In this document: positions 1 through 5,696 of the stretch, in pieces | Position numbering within the stretch: the first letter of the stretch is position 1 | How the letters are laid out: every line of letters begins with the position of its first letter | NCBI GenBank assembly: GCA_030830245.1 | Contig: JAURNJ010000313.1 | Span: 1-7,386 of the forward strand | Source: Novosphingobium sp. | GTDB taxonomy: Bacteria; Pseudomonadota; Alphaproteobacteria; Sphingomonadales; Sphingomonadaceae | Length of the DNA: 7,386 bases | Reading direction: 5' to 3' | Position numbers and translations under genes: made by a program | The notes under the pieces: model-generated | The model's database searches: none | What the model saw: only the letters and a program-made list of their open reading frames with translations | Told to the model about the DNA's origin: nothing

Positions 1-392
1 CATTGGGTCGCGAACCGATCGAAGTCTGGCGGCATCCGGACGCCTACAATCTGTTCCTCTACGCGAGTGAGGCCGATGTGCGGGCCTTGCAGCCGGATTT
101 CAGGGCTTTGGCCGGTCTAGGGATCGACAGCTTCATCGTCACGGCGCCGGGTGAGGCGACAGACATCGTCAGCCGGGTATTCGTACCTGGATCGGGGGTG
201 GACGAAGATCCGGTCACTGGCTCGGCGCATTGCGTGCTGACGCCGTTCTGGACCGAGCGATTGGGCCGCAACAACCTGACCGCCTACCAGGCATCGACAC
301 GCGGCGGCCATCTGACCTGTCGCCTCGACGGCGATCGGGTGTGGCTGGAGGGCCACTGTGTCACCGTCGCCGAAGGACGATTCTTCCTCTAG
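1..392 (+). CDS. PhzF-family isomerase, C-terminal part (5' end outside window)
   Basis: This is the last ~129 residues of a PhzF-like protein; the reading frame is open to the left edge, so the true start lies outside. PhzF-fold enzymes are cytoplasmic, cofactor-independent isomerases with two diaminopimelate-epimerase-like halves; PhzF itself isomerises a phenazine precursor, but most relatives have unknown substrates. The diagnostic motif DEDPVTGSAH lies at visible residues 67-76. It is followed by a family-typical tail: STRGG at 98-102, then a short strand pattern ending at RFFL. The catalytic glutamate of the N-terminal half is not in the window, so activity cannot be judged. No phenazine genes are nearby, so a role in phenazine synthesis should not be assumed. 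The stop TAG at 390-392 is shared, as CTAG, with the convergent hydrolase gene. The family call is firm; the substrate is unknown. Confidence 0.9.
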   Translation, partial: LGREPIEVWRHPDAYNLFLYASEADVRALQPDFRALAGLGIDSFIVTAPGEATDIVSRVFVPGSGVDEDPVTGSAHCVLTPFWTERLGRNNLTAYQASTRGGHLTCRLDGDRVWLEGHCVTVAEGRFFL

Positions 393-1522
393 CTCGCAGG
401 GAAAAGCGCAACCAGGTCGCCCAACCTGCGGCGCAGTTCCTCGCGTTGTTCGTTCGGCGTGTGGCCAAGGCGAACCACGGTGAGGCGTTGTTCCGGCGAG
501 GCAATGACATATTGCCCCAGGTGTCCGATGCAGGCGAACAGGCTTTGCGGCGCACGCTCGGGAAACAATTGCGCACTGCCATCGGGATAGCGGCGGTTGA
601 GCCACAGGTGCGCGCCGAAGCCGGGGTTGGTCGGCGAGGGCGCCTGCATGAATTCGATCCAGCGGCGCGGAATGATCTGCGCCCTGCGCACCGAACCGCC
701 GTGGCGCAGGAACTCGCCCAGCCTGGCCCAGTCGTGCGTGTTGCCGTGGAGCATGCTTGCGCCGATGAAGGTGCCCGAAGCGTCGAATTCGGGCACCATC
801 GAATCCATGCCTGCCGGATCAAACAGGCGGGTGCGCAGGAAGCTGGCGACCAACTGCCGTCGCCTGTCCGGATCGGTGCTGCGCGTGAGCACCTGGGCGG
901 CAATGTCCGATAGGATAACGCTTGTCGCCGACGAATACTTGTACTCCGAACCGGGTTCGGCCTCGAGCGGTTGCGCTTCGGCAAACCGCGCCATGTTGTC
1001 CCGCCCGTCGAGGAACATCATGCGCGTCGTATCGGCATCGTGGATCGGCTCGATGTTTTCGGAATGCCGCAGGCCGCTGCGCATCTGTAGCAGCTGGCGC
1101 AAGGTGATCTCGCCGCGTGGATCGCCGGGCCGCATCCACAGGGCAACGGGTGCAGATTCGTCGCGCCGGAGCTGTCCGTCGCTCACCAGCAGGCCAATCA
1201 TGATGCCGGTTACGCATTTGGTCATCGACCAGCCGATGAAGCGTGTCTTTCGCCCGTAGCCCTCGCCATACCGCTCGATCAGGGGCTCGCCACCGCGCAG
1301 GACAAGCAAGGCGCGGGTTTCGCCCACGGCTTCCTCATCGAACAGCCGGTCGATCGTGCGGGCGAGCTCGGTCCGGTCTGTCGGCGGCGGGGAGACAATC
1401 GCCTTGAGCGAAGCTTGACTGGGCGCTGGCGGCGGCTCTGGTGCGGCGGTGCCGCTTTCGCACCCGGCAAGGCTTGGCACCGCCAGCAGCGTCAGGATAA
1501 GGAAAAGGCAGCGCTTGGCCAT
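389..1522 (-). CDS. Serine hydrolase lipoprotein, class C beta-lactamase/esterase fold
   Basis: This 377-aa protein has a lipoprotein signal peptide: positive MAKR, a hydrophobic core, and lipobox L18-A-G-C21, with Glu at +2. A Pro/Ala-rich linker (about 27-48) follows. The three active-site motifs of the class C beta-lactamase/DD-peptidase/esterase superfamily are present: S99-M-T-K102 (nucleophile and general base), Y196-S-S198, and H334-L-G336 in place of KTG. The protein is therefore expected to be envelope-anchored and to hydrolyse an ester, amide or D-amino-acid peptide bond. HxG in the third motif is commoner in esterase and peptidase relatives than in true beta-lactamases, so resistance should not be inferred. 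The ATG at 1522 was chosen because it puts the signal peptide at the N-terminus; an upstream ATG at 1585 would add 21 residues and overlap the divergent gene. I see no strong ribosome binding site. Family sure, substrate unknown. Confidence 0.88.
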   Translation of the reverse strand: MAKRCLFLILTLLAVPSLAGCESGTAAPEPPPAPSQASLKAIVSPPPTDRTELARTIDRLFDEEAVGETRALLVLRGGEPLIERYGEGYGRKTRFIGWSMTKCVTGIMIGLLVSDGQLRRDESAPVALWMRPGDPRGEITLRQLLQMRSGLRHSENIEPIHDADTTRMMFLDGRDNMARFAEAQPLEAEPGSEYKYSSATSVILSDIAAQVLTRSTDPDRRRQLVASFLRTRLFDPAGMDSMVPEFDASGTFIGASMLHGNTHDWARLGEFLRHGGSVRRAQIIPRRWIEFMQAPSPTNPGFGAHLWLNRRYPDGSAQLFPERAPQSLFACIGHLGQYVIASPEQRLTVVRLGHTPNEQREELRRRLGDLVALFPAS

Positions 1523-1568
1523 GGCGCGCAATCCATGCGCGGGCGCGGGAGGGAAGGCAACAGTTGCG

Positions 1569-1913
1569 ATGAACACCACGAGCAATTCGCGACCTCCGGC
1601 ACGGCGATTGGGTCGCCGGGCAGTGCTCGTGGCGGCGCTTTTGGCGCTGGCCGCACTGGCGTGGTTCTGGGGTCCTCTGTCCCGTCAGGCAGAGGCAGGC
1701 GCAGCCTATGGCGCGCGCGTCGGCTGTTCCTGCCGCTATGTCGGGGGGCGCTCGCTCGAGGATTGTCGCAAGGATTTCCTGCCGGGCATGGGACTGGTTT
1801 CGCTGAGCGAGGACGAAGCGGAAAAGAGCGTCACCGGTCGGGTTTTCCCCGTCGCCTCCGAAACCGCCATTTATCGTGAGGGTGCGGGCTGCGTGTTCAA
1901 GCCCCGGAACTAG
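1569..1913 (+). CDS. Small membrane-anchored four-cysteine envelope protein, unknown function
   Basis: This 114-aa protein is not assigned to a named family. It has an Arg-rich N-terminus (RRLGRR at 12-17), one hydrophobic segment at about 18-35, and a soluble remainder, so it is probably a periplasm-facing protein with a signal anchor or uncleaved signal. The soluble part has four cysteines: C53 and C55 in [17 protein letters not shown]66, and C108 near the C-terminus. Their number and location suggest disulfides. The start at 1569 is supported by a purine-rich GGAGGGAAGG at about 1547-1556, roughly 12 bases upstream, and by the signal-like N-terminus. It is divergent from the lipoprotein hydrolase across 46 bp, so the two may share control or act in the same compartment (inference). 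Its 3' end overlaps the convergent mnmA gene by 17 bp. The gene is probably real; its function is unknown. Confidence 0.75.
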   Translation: MNTTSNSRPPARRLGRRAVLVAALLALAALAWFWGPLSRQAEAGAAYGARVGCSCRYVGGRSLEDCRKDFLPGMGLVSLSEDEAEKSVTGRVFPVASETAIYREGAGCVFKPRN

Positions 1914-3063
1914 ACCCGGCGCCAGACGTCGAATCGATCCATCCGCCGCCAACCACCCGATCGCCGGCGTAGATCACTGCTGCCTGTCCCGGCGCGACGC
2001 CGTATTCGGGCTGGGCGAAGTGCAGGGTCGTACTCGCGCCGTCGCCCAAGGGGCCATCGAGCGTGACCGCAACCGGCTTGGCCAGCGAGCGGACCTTCGC
2101 GGTAAGCGACTCTCCGGGCAGCGGGCCAATCCGGTTGGTCTCGACAATCCGGGCCGATTGCACCGCCAGCATCGCACGCGGGCCGACCAGCACGCGGCGC
2201 GCGGGTGCATCGATCCCGGTGACGTAGAGCGGCTCCTTGAGCCCACCGATCTCAAGCCCGCGCCGCTGGCCAACGGTGTAATGAATCACCCCGCGGTGCT
2301 CGCCGAGCACCTCGCCGCTTTGCGCGTGGACTATTTCGCCGGGCAGAATCCCTTCGGGACGAATCGCGCCGACAACCTTGGCATAGTCGCCATCGGGTAC
2401 AAAGCAGATGTCCTGGCTGTCGGGCTTGGCGGCAACCGCGAGGCCGAACGAATCAGCTATCGCCCGAGTCTCCTGCTTGGGCAGGCCCCCGAGGGGAAAG
2501 CGCAGAAAATCGAGCTGCGCTTCGGTGGTGCCGTAAAGAAAGTAGCTCTGGTCGCGGGCGGGATCGAACGCGCGGTGCAATTCGGGTCCGCAGGCACCCT
2601 CCACGCGGCGCACGTAGTGGCCAGTCGCGAGGCAGTCCGCCCCGAATTCGCGCGCCATGGCCAGAAGATCGGTGAACTTGGGCCCCATGTTGCAGCGGAT
2701 GCACGGGATCGGCGTCTTGCCCGCAAGATAGTCGTCGGCGAATCGGTCGACGACCTCCTCGCGGAAGCGCGATTCGTGGTCGACGACATAGTGCGCGATT
2801 CCCAGCCGGTCGGCGACCTTGCGCGCATCGCGGATGTCGTCACCTGCACAACAGGCCCCTTTTCGACCTGTCGAGGGTCCGTAATCGTAAAGCTGCAGCG
2901 TGACCCCGATGACCTCTGCGCCGCTATGCGCCGCGAGCGCCGCGACGACCGAGCTGTCGACGCCGCCGGACATGGCGACGATGACCCTTCTGTCCGGCAA
3001 GTTACCGGAAAGCTGGAAAAGTTCGCCTGCCGAAGCAGCGGAAAGGGTTGTCGCGCCAGTCAT
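1897..3063 (-). CDS. mnmA: tRNA-specific 2-thiouridylase MnmA
   Basis: MnmA adenylates the wobble uridine U34 of tRNA-Lys, tRNA-Glu and tRNA-Gln and then thiolates C2, using sulfur relayed from a cysteine desulfurase; it acts in the cytoplasm. The 388-aa length suits the alphaproteobacterial form. The ATP-binding PP-loop SGGVDSS is at residues 32-38. The two redox-active cysteines are in place: C124 in [11 protein letters not shown] (nucleophile) and C220 in [13 protein letters not shown] (persulfide carrier). GHYVRRV (149-155), [11 protein letters not shown] (166-176) and [10 protein letters not shown] (261-270) are family blocks, and the conserved VVGGGWI near the C-terminus is followed by a Ser/Gly-rich tail of about 12 residues. 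The start at 3063 gives a short lead into the PP-loop, usual for alphaproteobacteria. It has no clear Shine-Dalgarno, but a TATATA element sits 10 bases upstream. It is transcribed away from the sciP unit. Confidence 0.97.
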   Translation of the reverse strand: MTGATTLSAASAGELFQLSGNLPDRRVIVAMSGGVDSSVVAALAAHSGAEVIGVTLQLYDYGPSTGRKGACCAGDDIRDARKVADRLGIAHYVVDHESRFREEVVDRFADDYLAGKTPIPCIRCNMGPKFTDLLAMAREFGADCLATGHYVRRVEGACGPELHRAFDPARDQSYFLYGTTEAQLDFLRFPLGGLPKQETRAIADSFGLAVAAKPDSQDICFVPDGDYAKVVGAIRPEGILPGEIVHAQSGEVLGEHRGVIHYTVGQRRGLEIGGLKEPLYVTGIDAPARRVLVGPRAMLAVQSARIVETNRIGPLPGESLTAKVRSLAKPVAVTLDGPLGDGASTTLHFAQPEYGVAPGQAAVIYAGDRVVGGGWIDSTSGAGSSSGA

Positions 3064-3073
3064 TGCCAGAGCT

Positions 3074-3103
3074 TATATAGGCCATGGGTGCAGCTTCGAA
3101 CAA
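3074..3103 (-). promoter_or_regulatory. Candidate sigma-70 promoter for mnmA
   Basis: Read on the minus strand, TTGTTC (3103-3098) and TATATA (3079-3074) are separated by 18 bases. The -10 matches TATAAT well; the -35 matches only its TTG. Transcription would begin around 3067, leaving a 5' leader of only a few bases before the ATG at 3063, so a leaderless or nearly leaderless mRNA is implied. That fits the lack of a ribosome binding site. This is a motif judgement only. Confidence 0.45.
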
Positions 3104-3139
3104 GGCGGACGAAACCCCGCCATGCAGGCGGATTCCGGG

Positions 3140-3147
3140 TTAACCAT
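3140..3147 (+). promoter_or_regulatory. TTAACCAT box (candidate CtrA half-site)
   Basis: The octamer TTAACCAT is the half-site form of the CtrA recognition sequence described in Caulobacter. It lies 65 bases upstream of the 107-aa gene that overlaps sciP. A second, degenerate half TCAAC follows at 3150-3154, one base closer than the canonical TTAA-N7-TTAA spacing. A GANTC (CcrM methylation) site, GATTC, is at 3131-3135. SciP works with CtrA, so the placement is biologically sensible, but binding is inferred from sequence alone. Confidence 0.4.
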
Positions 3148-3157
3148 CGTCAACGGC

Positions 3158-3178
3158 AGGTAAAGCACGCCTTTACCT
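3158..3178. repeat. Perfect 8-bp inverted repeat in the mnmA/sciP-operon control region
   Basis: The arms AGGTAAAG (3158-3165) and CTTTACCT (3171-3178) are exact reverse complements around a 5-bp spacer, CACGC. The repeat lies between two divergent genes. If the 107-aa gene is transcribed from the TATAGC element at 3199-3204, the repeat covers roughly -54 to -34, a typical operator position. It could bind a dimeric regulator or, less likely so far upstream of any start site, form an RNA hairpin. I do not recognise the regulator. Confidence 0.55.
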
Positions 3179-3198
3179 CGCCTTGACCAGTGCCGGGT

Positions 3199-3204
3199 TA
3201 TAGC
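3199..3204 (+). promoter_or_regulatory. Candidate -10 element for the orf107-sciP unit
   Basis: TATAGC ends 7 bases before the ATG at 3212, so initiation would fall on or next to the start codon and give a leaderless transcript. No convincing -35 sits 16-18 bases upstream, as expected if an activator is needed. TTGACC at 3183-3188 is too close to pair with this -10. No Shine-Dalgarno precedes the start codon, which agrees with leaderless translation but does not prove it. Confidence 0.3.
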
Positions 3205-3211
3205 GCCCGCC

Positions 3212-3535
3212 ATGAACATTGCATTCGATCCCTCTGAATGGTCCAGCGCCGGCTCTGGCGATGCGGGGCAGAGCGCCTGCGCACATCCCGATTGGCACGG
3301 TCTGCGCGCGCGCCTGCGTGCCTCGCTTGAAGCACGAACGGCGCTTGCCGAAGCTGGTGCGTATCGTCCCTCCCGCGCTTCGGGCAGCTTCAGTCCGCCT
3401 GCCGCGCTTTCGCTTGATCGCATACAGGTTGCTTTTCGCACCGTTAACCAGACCACTTCAATCTATCGCAAAGGTGATGGCGCGATAGTTGCTGACAACG
3501 CTGGCACGGCCAGACCCGGCGACCGAGAGATATGA
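3212..3535 (+). CDS. Hypothetical 107-aa protein, translationally coupled to sciP
   Basis: I cannot assign this protein to a named family. It has no signal peptide or membrane segment and should be cytoplasmic. Residues 27-49 (from DWHGLRARLRASLEAR) look like an amphipathic, Arg/Ala/Leu-rich helix. The rest is rich in Ser, Ala, Gly and Pro and is probably flexible. Its stop TGA (3533-3535) overlaps the first ATG of sciP as ATGA and directly abuts a second in-frame ATG at 3535, a layout typical of translational coupling. That coupling, and the absence of another good gene in this stretch, are the main reasons to accept it; a competing 89-aa frame at 3219-3488 has no such link. The start at 3212 has no ribosome binding site, but a TATAGC element lies just upstream. 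A helper or modulator of SciP is possible but only inferred from position. Confidence 0.65.
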   Translation: MNIAFDPSEWSSAGSGDAGQSACAHPDWHGLRARLRASLEARTALAEAGAYRPSRASGSFSPPAALSLDRIQVAFRTVNQTTSIYRKGDGAIVADNAGTARPGDREI

Positions 3536-3834
3536 TGATCGAGAACCAGAAGATCCGCCCCGCGCAAGTGATCGGCCCCCTCGGCGAGCCACTGACTGTG
3601 GATTCGCTGCCGCTGCCAGAAACGACTCGCTGGGTCGTCCGGCGCAAGGCCGAGGTGGTGGCTGCCGTCAATGGCGGGCTGCTTACGATCGACGAGGTCT
3701 GCGAGCGTTATCAGCTTACGCTCGAGGAATTTGCGTCGTGGCAGCGTGCGGTCGATCGCTCGGGCATGCAGGGCCTGCGGGTCACGCGCATTCAGCATTA
3801 TCTCGACCTTTACGAGCGCCAGCAGAAGTACTGA
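3532..3834 (+). CDS. sciP: CtrA inhibitor SciP (DUF1153 transcriptional regulator)
   Basis: This 100-aa cytoplasmic DNA-binding protein has the hallmarks of SciP. A variable N-terminus is followed by a conserved core at about 33-91: RWVVRRKAEVVAAVNGGLL, then the helix-turn-helix LTIDEVCERYQLTLEEF, then SWQRAVDRSGMQGLRVTRIQ. In Caulobacter, SciP accumulates in G1 and blocks CtrA from recruiting RNA polymerase at CtrA-activated promoters, limiting flagellar, chemotaxis and cell-cycle genes. The length is slightly above the Caulobacter form, through the N- and C-terminal tails. Two adjacent ATGs (3532 and 3535) can serve as start. A weak GAGAGA at 3525-3530 is better spaced for the second, which would give 99 residues. 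It is the second gene of a coupled pair. A stem-loop follows the stop at 3844-3865. Family assignment is firm; the cell-cycle role is by analogy. Confidence 0.95.
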   Translation: MMIENQKIRPAQVIGPLGEPLTVDSLPLPETTRWVVRRKAEVVAAVNGGLLTIDEVCERYQLTLEEFASWQRAVDRSGMQGLRVTRIQHYLDLYERQQKY

Positions 3835-3843
3835 TGGTCGCAG

Positions 3844-3865
3844 CATGGTCCCATTCCGGACCATG
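3844..3865 (+). terminator. Stem-loop after sciP, possible terminator
   Basis: The arms CATGGTCC (3844-3851) and GGACCATG (3858-3865) pair perfectly over 8 bp around a 6-base loop, starting 10 bases after the sciP stop. No T-run follows (the next bases are ACCACGAAATAATC), so it is not a textbook intrinsic terminator. It may instead stabilise the 3' end of the mRNA or help stop transcription before the next gene. Confidence 0.5.
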
Positions 3866-3957
3866 ACCACGAAATAATCAATACGACCCCGAATTGCTGC
3901 TATAGGACTCCGACCTATGGGCCTGCCTCTTGCGGCCCGTCAGGACAGGAGGATGCA

Positions 3958-4221
3958 ATGGGTTGGATTATTGCACTGATCGTAGGCGGCGTAGCCGGCT
4001 GGCTGGCCAGCATGGTGATGAATCGCGATGCTTCGATGGGTATCTTGTGGAACATCATCGTTGGTTGTGTCGGCTCGGTCATCGGAAATCTCGTCGCCAA
4101 CCAGTTCGGCATCGCCGGTTCGGTCAAGGAATTCTCGCTGACCGGATTGCTCGTCGCAGTCGTGGGTGCGGTGATCCTGCTTGCCATCGTGAACCTGATC
4201 CAGCGCGGACGCGTTCGTTAA
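3958..4221 (+). CDS. GlsB/YeaQ/YmgE family stress-response membrane protein
   Basis: This 87-aa protein is a small, Gly- and Val-rich integral membrane protein of the transglycosylase-associated (GlsB/YeaQ/YmgE) family. Three hydrophobic segments are visible: about 2-20 (starting MGWIIALIVGGVAGWLAS), 28-48 (NIIVGCVGSVIGNLVA), and 61-81, ending in a basic RGRVR tail. The GGxxGW in the first segment and the glycine pattern GCVGSVIGN in the second are family signatures, and the length is typical. Members are often induced by stress or on entry into stationary phase, but the biochemical role is unresolved. The start is well supported by AGGAGG at 3947-3952, five bases before the ATG. It appears to be monocistronic, bounded upstream by the sciP stem-loop and downstream by a strong hairpin. 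I did not find a GGAAC/CGTT-type EcfG general-stress promoter upstream, so its regulation is unclear. Confidence 0.93.
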   Translation: MGWIIALIVGGVAGWLASMVMNRDASMGILWNIIVGCVGSVIGNLVANQFGIAGSVKEFSLTGLLVAVVGAVILLAIVNLIQRGRVR

Positions 4222-4235
4222 TTCCGGGCCATTCT

Positions 4236-4267
4236 GCCGGGCTGCGGCGCTCGCTTCACAGCCCGGC
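4236..4267 (+). other. Alternative hairpin competing with the terminator-like stem
   Basis: GCCGGGCTG at 4236-4244 pairs perfectly over 9 bp with CAGCCCGGC at 4259-4267, around a 14-base loop. The second sequence is also the inner half of the left arm of the 16-bp hairpin at 4252-4295, so the two structures exclude each other. GCCGGGCTG occurs as a direct repeat (4236-4244 and 4280-4288) flanking its single complement. The pairing is seen in the sequence; any switching function is inference. Confidence 0.45.
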
Positions 4268-4295
4268 CCTGGCGTCATCGCCGGGCTGTGAAGCG
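4252..4295 (+). terminator. 16-bp perfect hairpin after the GlsB-type gene
   Basis: The arms CGCTTCACAGCCCGGC (4252-4267) and GCCGGGCTGTGAAGCG (4280-4295) are exact reverse complements around a 12-base loop. The hairpin begins 30 bases after the stop codon. It is GC-rich and should be very stable, but is followed by GGGGCAATGAG rather than a T-run. It is best read as a terminator or 3'-end-protecting hairpin; being symmetric, it could act on either strand. Its left arm can also pair upstream (see 4236-4267). Confidence 0.65.
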
Positions 4296-4341
4296 GGGGC
4301 AATGAGCCTGTCGCTTCTTGTCGCAGTGCAGCAAGTTGCCG

Positions 4342-4368
4342 TTGCTACTGTCTTGCCGTCCGTATAAG
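4342..4368 (+). promoter_or_regulatory. Candidate promoter for the RND efflux operon
   Basis: In the 268-bp gap between the GlsB-type gene and the adaptor, TATAAG (4363-4368) is the best -10-like element. TTGCTA (4342-4347) is a fair -35 with a short 15-base spacer; TTGCCG (4336-4341) is the alternative at 21. Initiation near 4375 would give a leader of about 115 bases. No clear operator palindrome was seen here. The rest of the gap (4296-4489) holds no gene I can support. Confidence 0.3.
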
Positions 4369-4489
4369 GCATGGATCGTCATTTCAGGACATTGCCGCTG
4401 GCCGTCGTTTGGGCGACAGCGCTGATGCCGTGAAAGATCAGGCTGGCTTTGTGCGGCAAGGCGTCGCGGGCTGCCCAACGGTGAACGGA

Positions 4490-5686
4490 ATGAATTACGA
4501 CGCCAAGATCGACGCCAACGAGGCGCTGGCGGAGCCAATGGACTCCGAAGACGATCTTGCGCCCGCGCAAGGCGAAAGCGTCATAAACCGCCGCATGGTT
4601 CTGATTGGCCTTGCAGTCGTATTGCTGCTGGTCGGTCTGTGGTTCGTAAACAGGTTCGTTGCCCCGGCCGAACTGGCCACAAATGCGGGCCAGCAGGCCC
4701 CAGTGGTGACCGTGCTGCAGCCCGGTCGAGCGAGTGTCACGGGCGAGATCAAGTCCACCGGCACGCTCGCCGCACGGCGCGAATTGCCGGTCGGCGTAGT
4801 CGGCGAAGGTGGCCGCGTCGAGAGAGTGCTGGTTGAGCCGGGCGACTGGGTTGCCGCCGGGCAGGTGCTCGCCGTCATAGACCGCTCGGTACAGGTGCAG
4901 CAGGCAGCGGGTCTTGAGGCCCAGATCGGCGTTGCTGCGGCCGATGCGCGGCTGGCACAAGCCAATCTCGATCGTGCGCTCAAGCTGGTCGATCGCGGGT
5001 TCATTTCCAAGGCAGATGTCGATCGGCTCACGGCAAACCGCGATGCAGCCAGTGCGCGCGTGCGCGTAGCCCAGGCGCAACTGCGCGAAACTCGCGCGCG
5101 CAACAGCCGCCTCAATATCGTCGCGCCTTCTGCCGGCCTGGTGCTCGACCGGCAGGTCGAACCGGCGCAGGTCGTCGGCGCGGGCAGTGGCGTGCTGTTT
5201 CGCATCGCCAAGGGCGGCGAGATGGAACTGAGGGCGAACCTGACCGAAGAAGCCCTTGCCCAGATCACGACAGGCGTCCGCGCGACCGTGACTCCGGTGG
5301 GCAGCGCGAAGGCGTTCACGGGAGAAGTCTGGCAGATTTCTCCGGTGATCGACCCGCAAGACCGGCAGGGAACAGCCCGCATTGCCCTTCCCTATGCACC
5401 CGAACTGCGGCCCGGCGGCTTCGCCGAAGCGATCATTGCCGCTGGTGCGATCGTTGCAACCAAGTTGCCGGAATCGGCAATCCTCGCCGATGACAAGGGC
5501 AGCTATGTCTACATTGTCGGCAAGGACAACCGGGTCGAGCGTCGCGAAGTGAAGACCGGCGCGGTGCTGGCAGACGGCATCGCCGTGATCGAAGGCCTGA
5601 ACGGATCGGAAATGGTCGTCATGCGCGCTGGCGCGTTCCTGTCGCCCGGTGAGAAGATCAAGCCACAACGCGCGACCGCGCGCTAG
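4490..5686 (+). CDS. RND efflux periplasmic adaptor subunit (membrane fusion protein)
   Basis: This 398-aa protein links the RND pump to an outer-membrane channel. An acidic cytoplasmic N-terminus (about 1-33) precedes one transmembrane anchor (36-55, MVLIGLAVVLLLVGLWFVNR); there is no lipobox, so it is anchored by a helix rather than lipid. Then come the first half of the lipoyl-like domain (about 97-131, with VEPGDWVAAGQVLAVID), an alpha-helical hairpin (about 133-206, rich in Ala, Arg, Gln and Leu), the second lipoyl half (208-240, IVAPSAGLVLDRQVEPAQVV), a beta-barrel (about 245-318) and a membrane-proximal domain to the end. The length is normal. The start at 4490 was chosen from MNYDAKID with a weak GGTGA five bases upstream; an in-frame GTG at 4481 and an ATG at 4409 are alternatives. 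It lies 10 bp before the permease and is surely co-transcribed. The exported substrates cannot be told from sequence. Confidence 0.93.
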   Translation: MNYDAKIDANEALAEPMDSEDDLAPAQGESVINRRMVLIGLAVVLLLVGLWFVNRFVAPAELATNAGQQAPVVTVLQPGRASVTGEIKSTGTLAARRELPVGVVGEGGRVERVLVEPGDWVAAGQVLAVIDRSVQVQQAAGLEAQIGVAAADARLAQANLDRALKLVDRGFISKADVDRLTANRDAASARVRVAQAQLRETRARNSRLNIVAPSAGLVLDRQVEPAQVVGAGSGVLFRIAKGGEMELRANLTEEALAQITTGVRATVTPVGSAKAFTGEVWQISPVIDPQDRQGTARIALPYAPELRPGGFAEAIIAAGAIVATKLPESAILADDKGSYVYIVGKDNRVERREVKTGAVLADGIAVIEGLNGSEMVVMRAGAFLSPGEKIKPQRATAR

Positions 5687-5696
5687 AGGCCCGGCG

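Noticed and set aside
389..1522. True beta-lactamase conferring resistance
   Set aside because: SxxK and YxS are present, but the third motif is HLG rather than KTG, and the lipoprotein anchor suits the broader esterase/peptidase relatives; the sequence does not support a resistance claim.
1523..1585. Longer hydrolase start at 1585 adding 21 residues
   Set aside because: It would bury the lipoprotein signal and lipobox inside the protein and overlap the divergent gene's start; the ATG at 1522 gives a textbook lipoprotein N-terminus.
1876..3186. 436-codon open frame on the plus strand opposite mnmA
   Set aside because: It is the complement of a gene with complete MnmA motifs; the translated protein resembles nothing and has no plausible start signal.
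3443..3449. GTTAACC inside the 107-aa gene as a second CtrA site
   Set aside because: It is only a 7-base half-site within coding sequence, with no second half at the right spacing and no promoter elements between it and sciP.
3835..3957. EcfG-type general stress promoter before the GlsB-type gene
   Set aside because: No GGAAC followed at 16-17 bases by CGTT was found. TATAGG at 3901-3906 has no acceptable -35, so no promoter is called.
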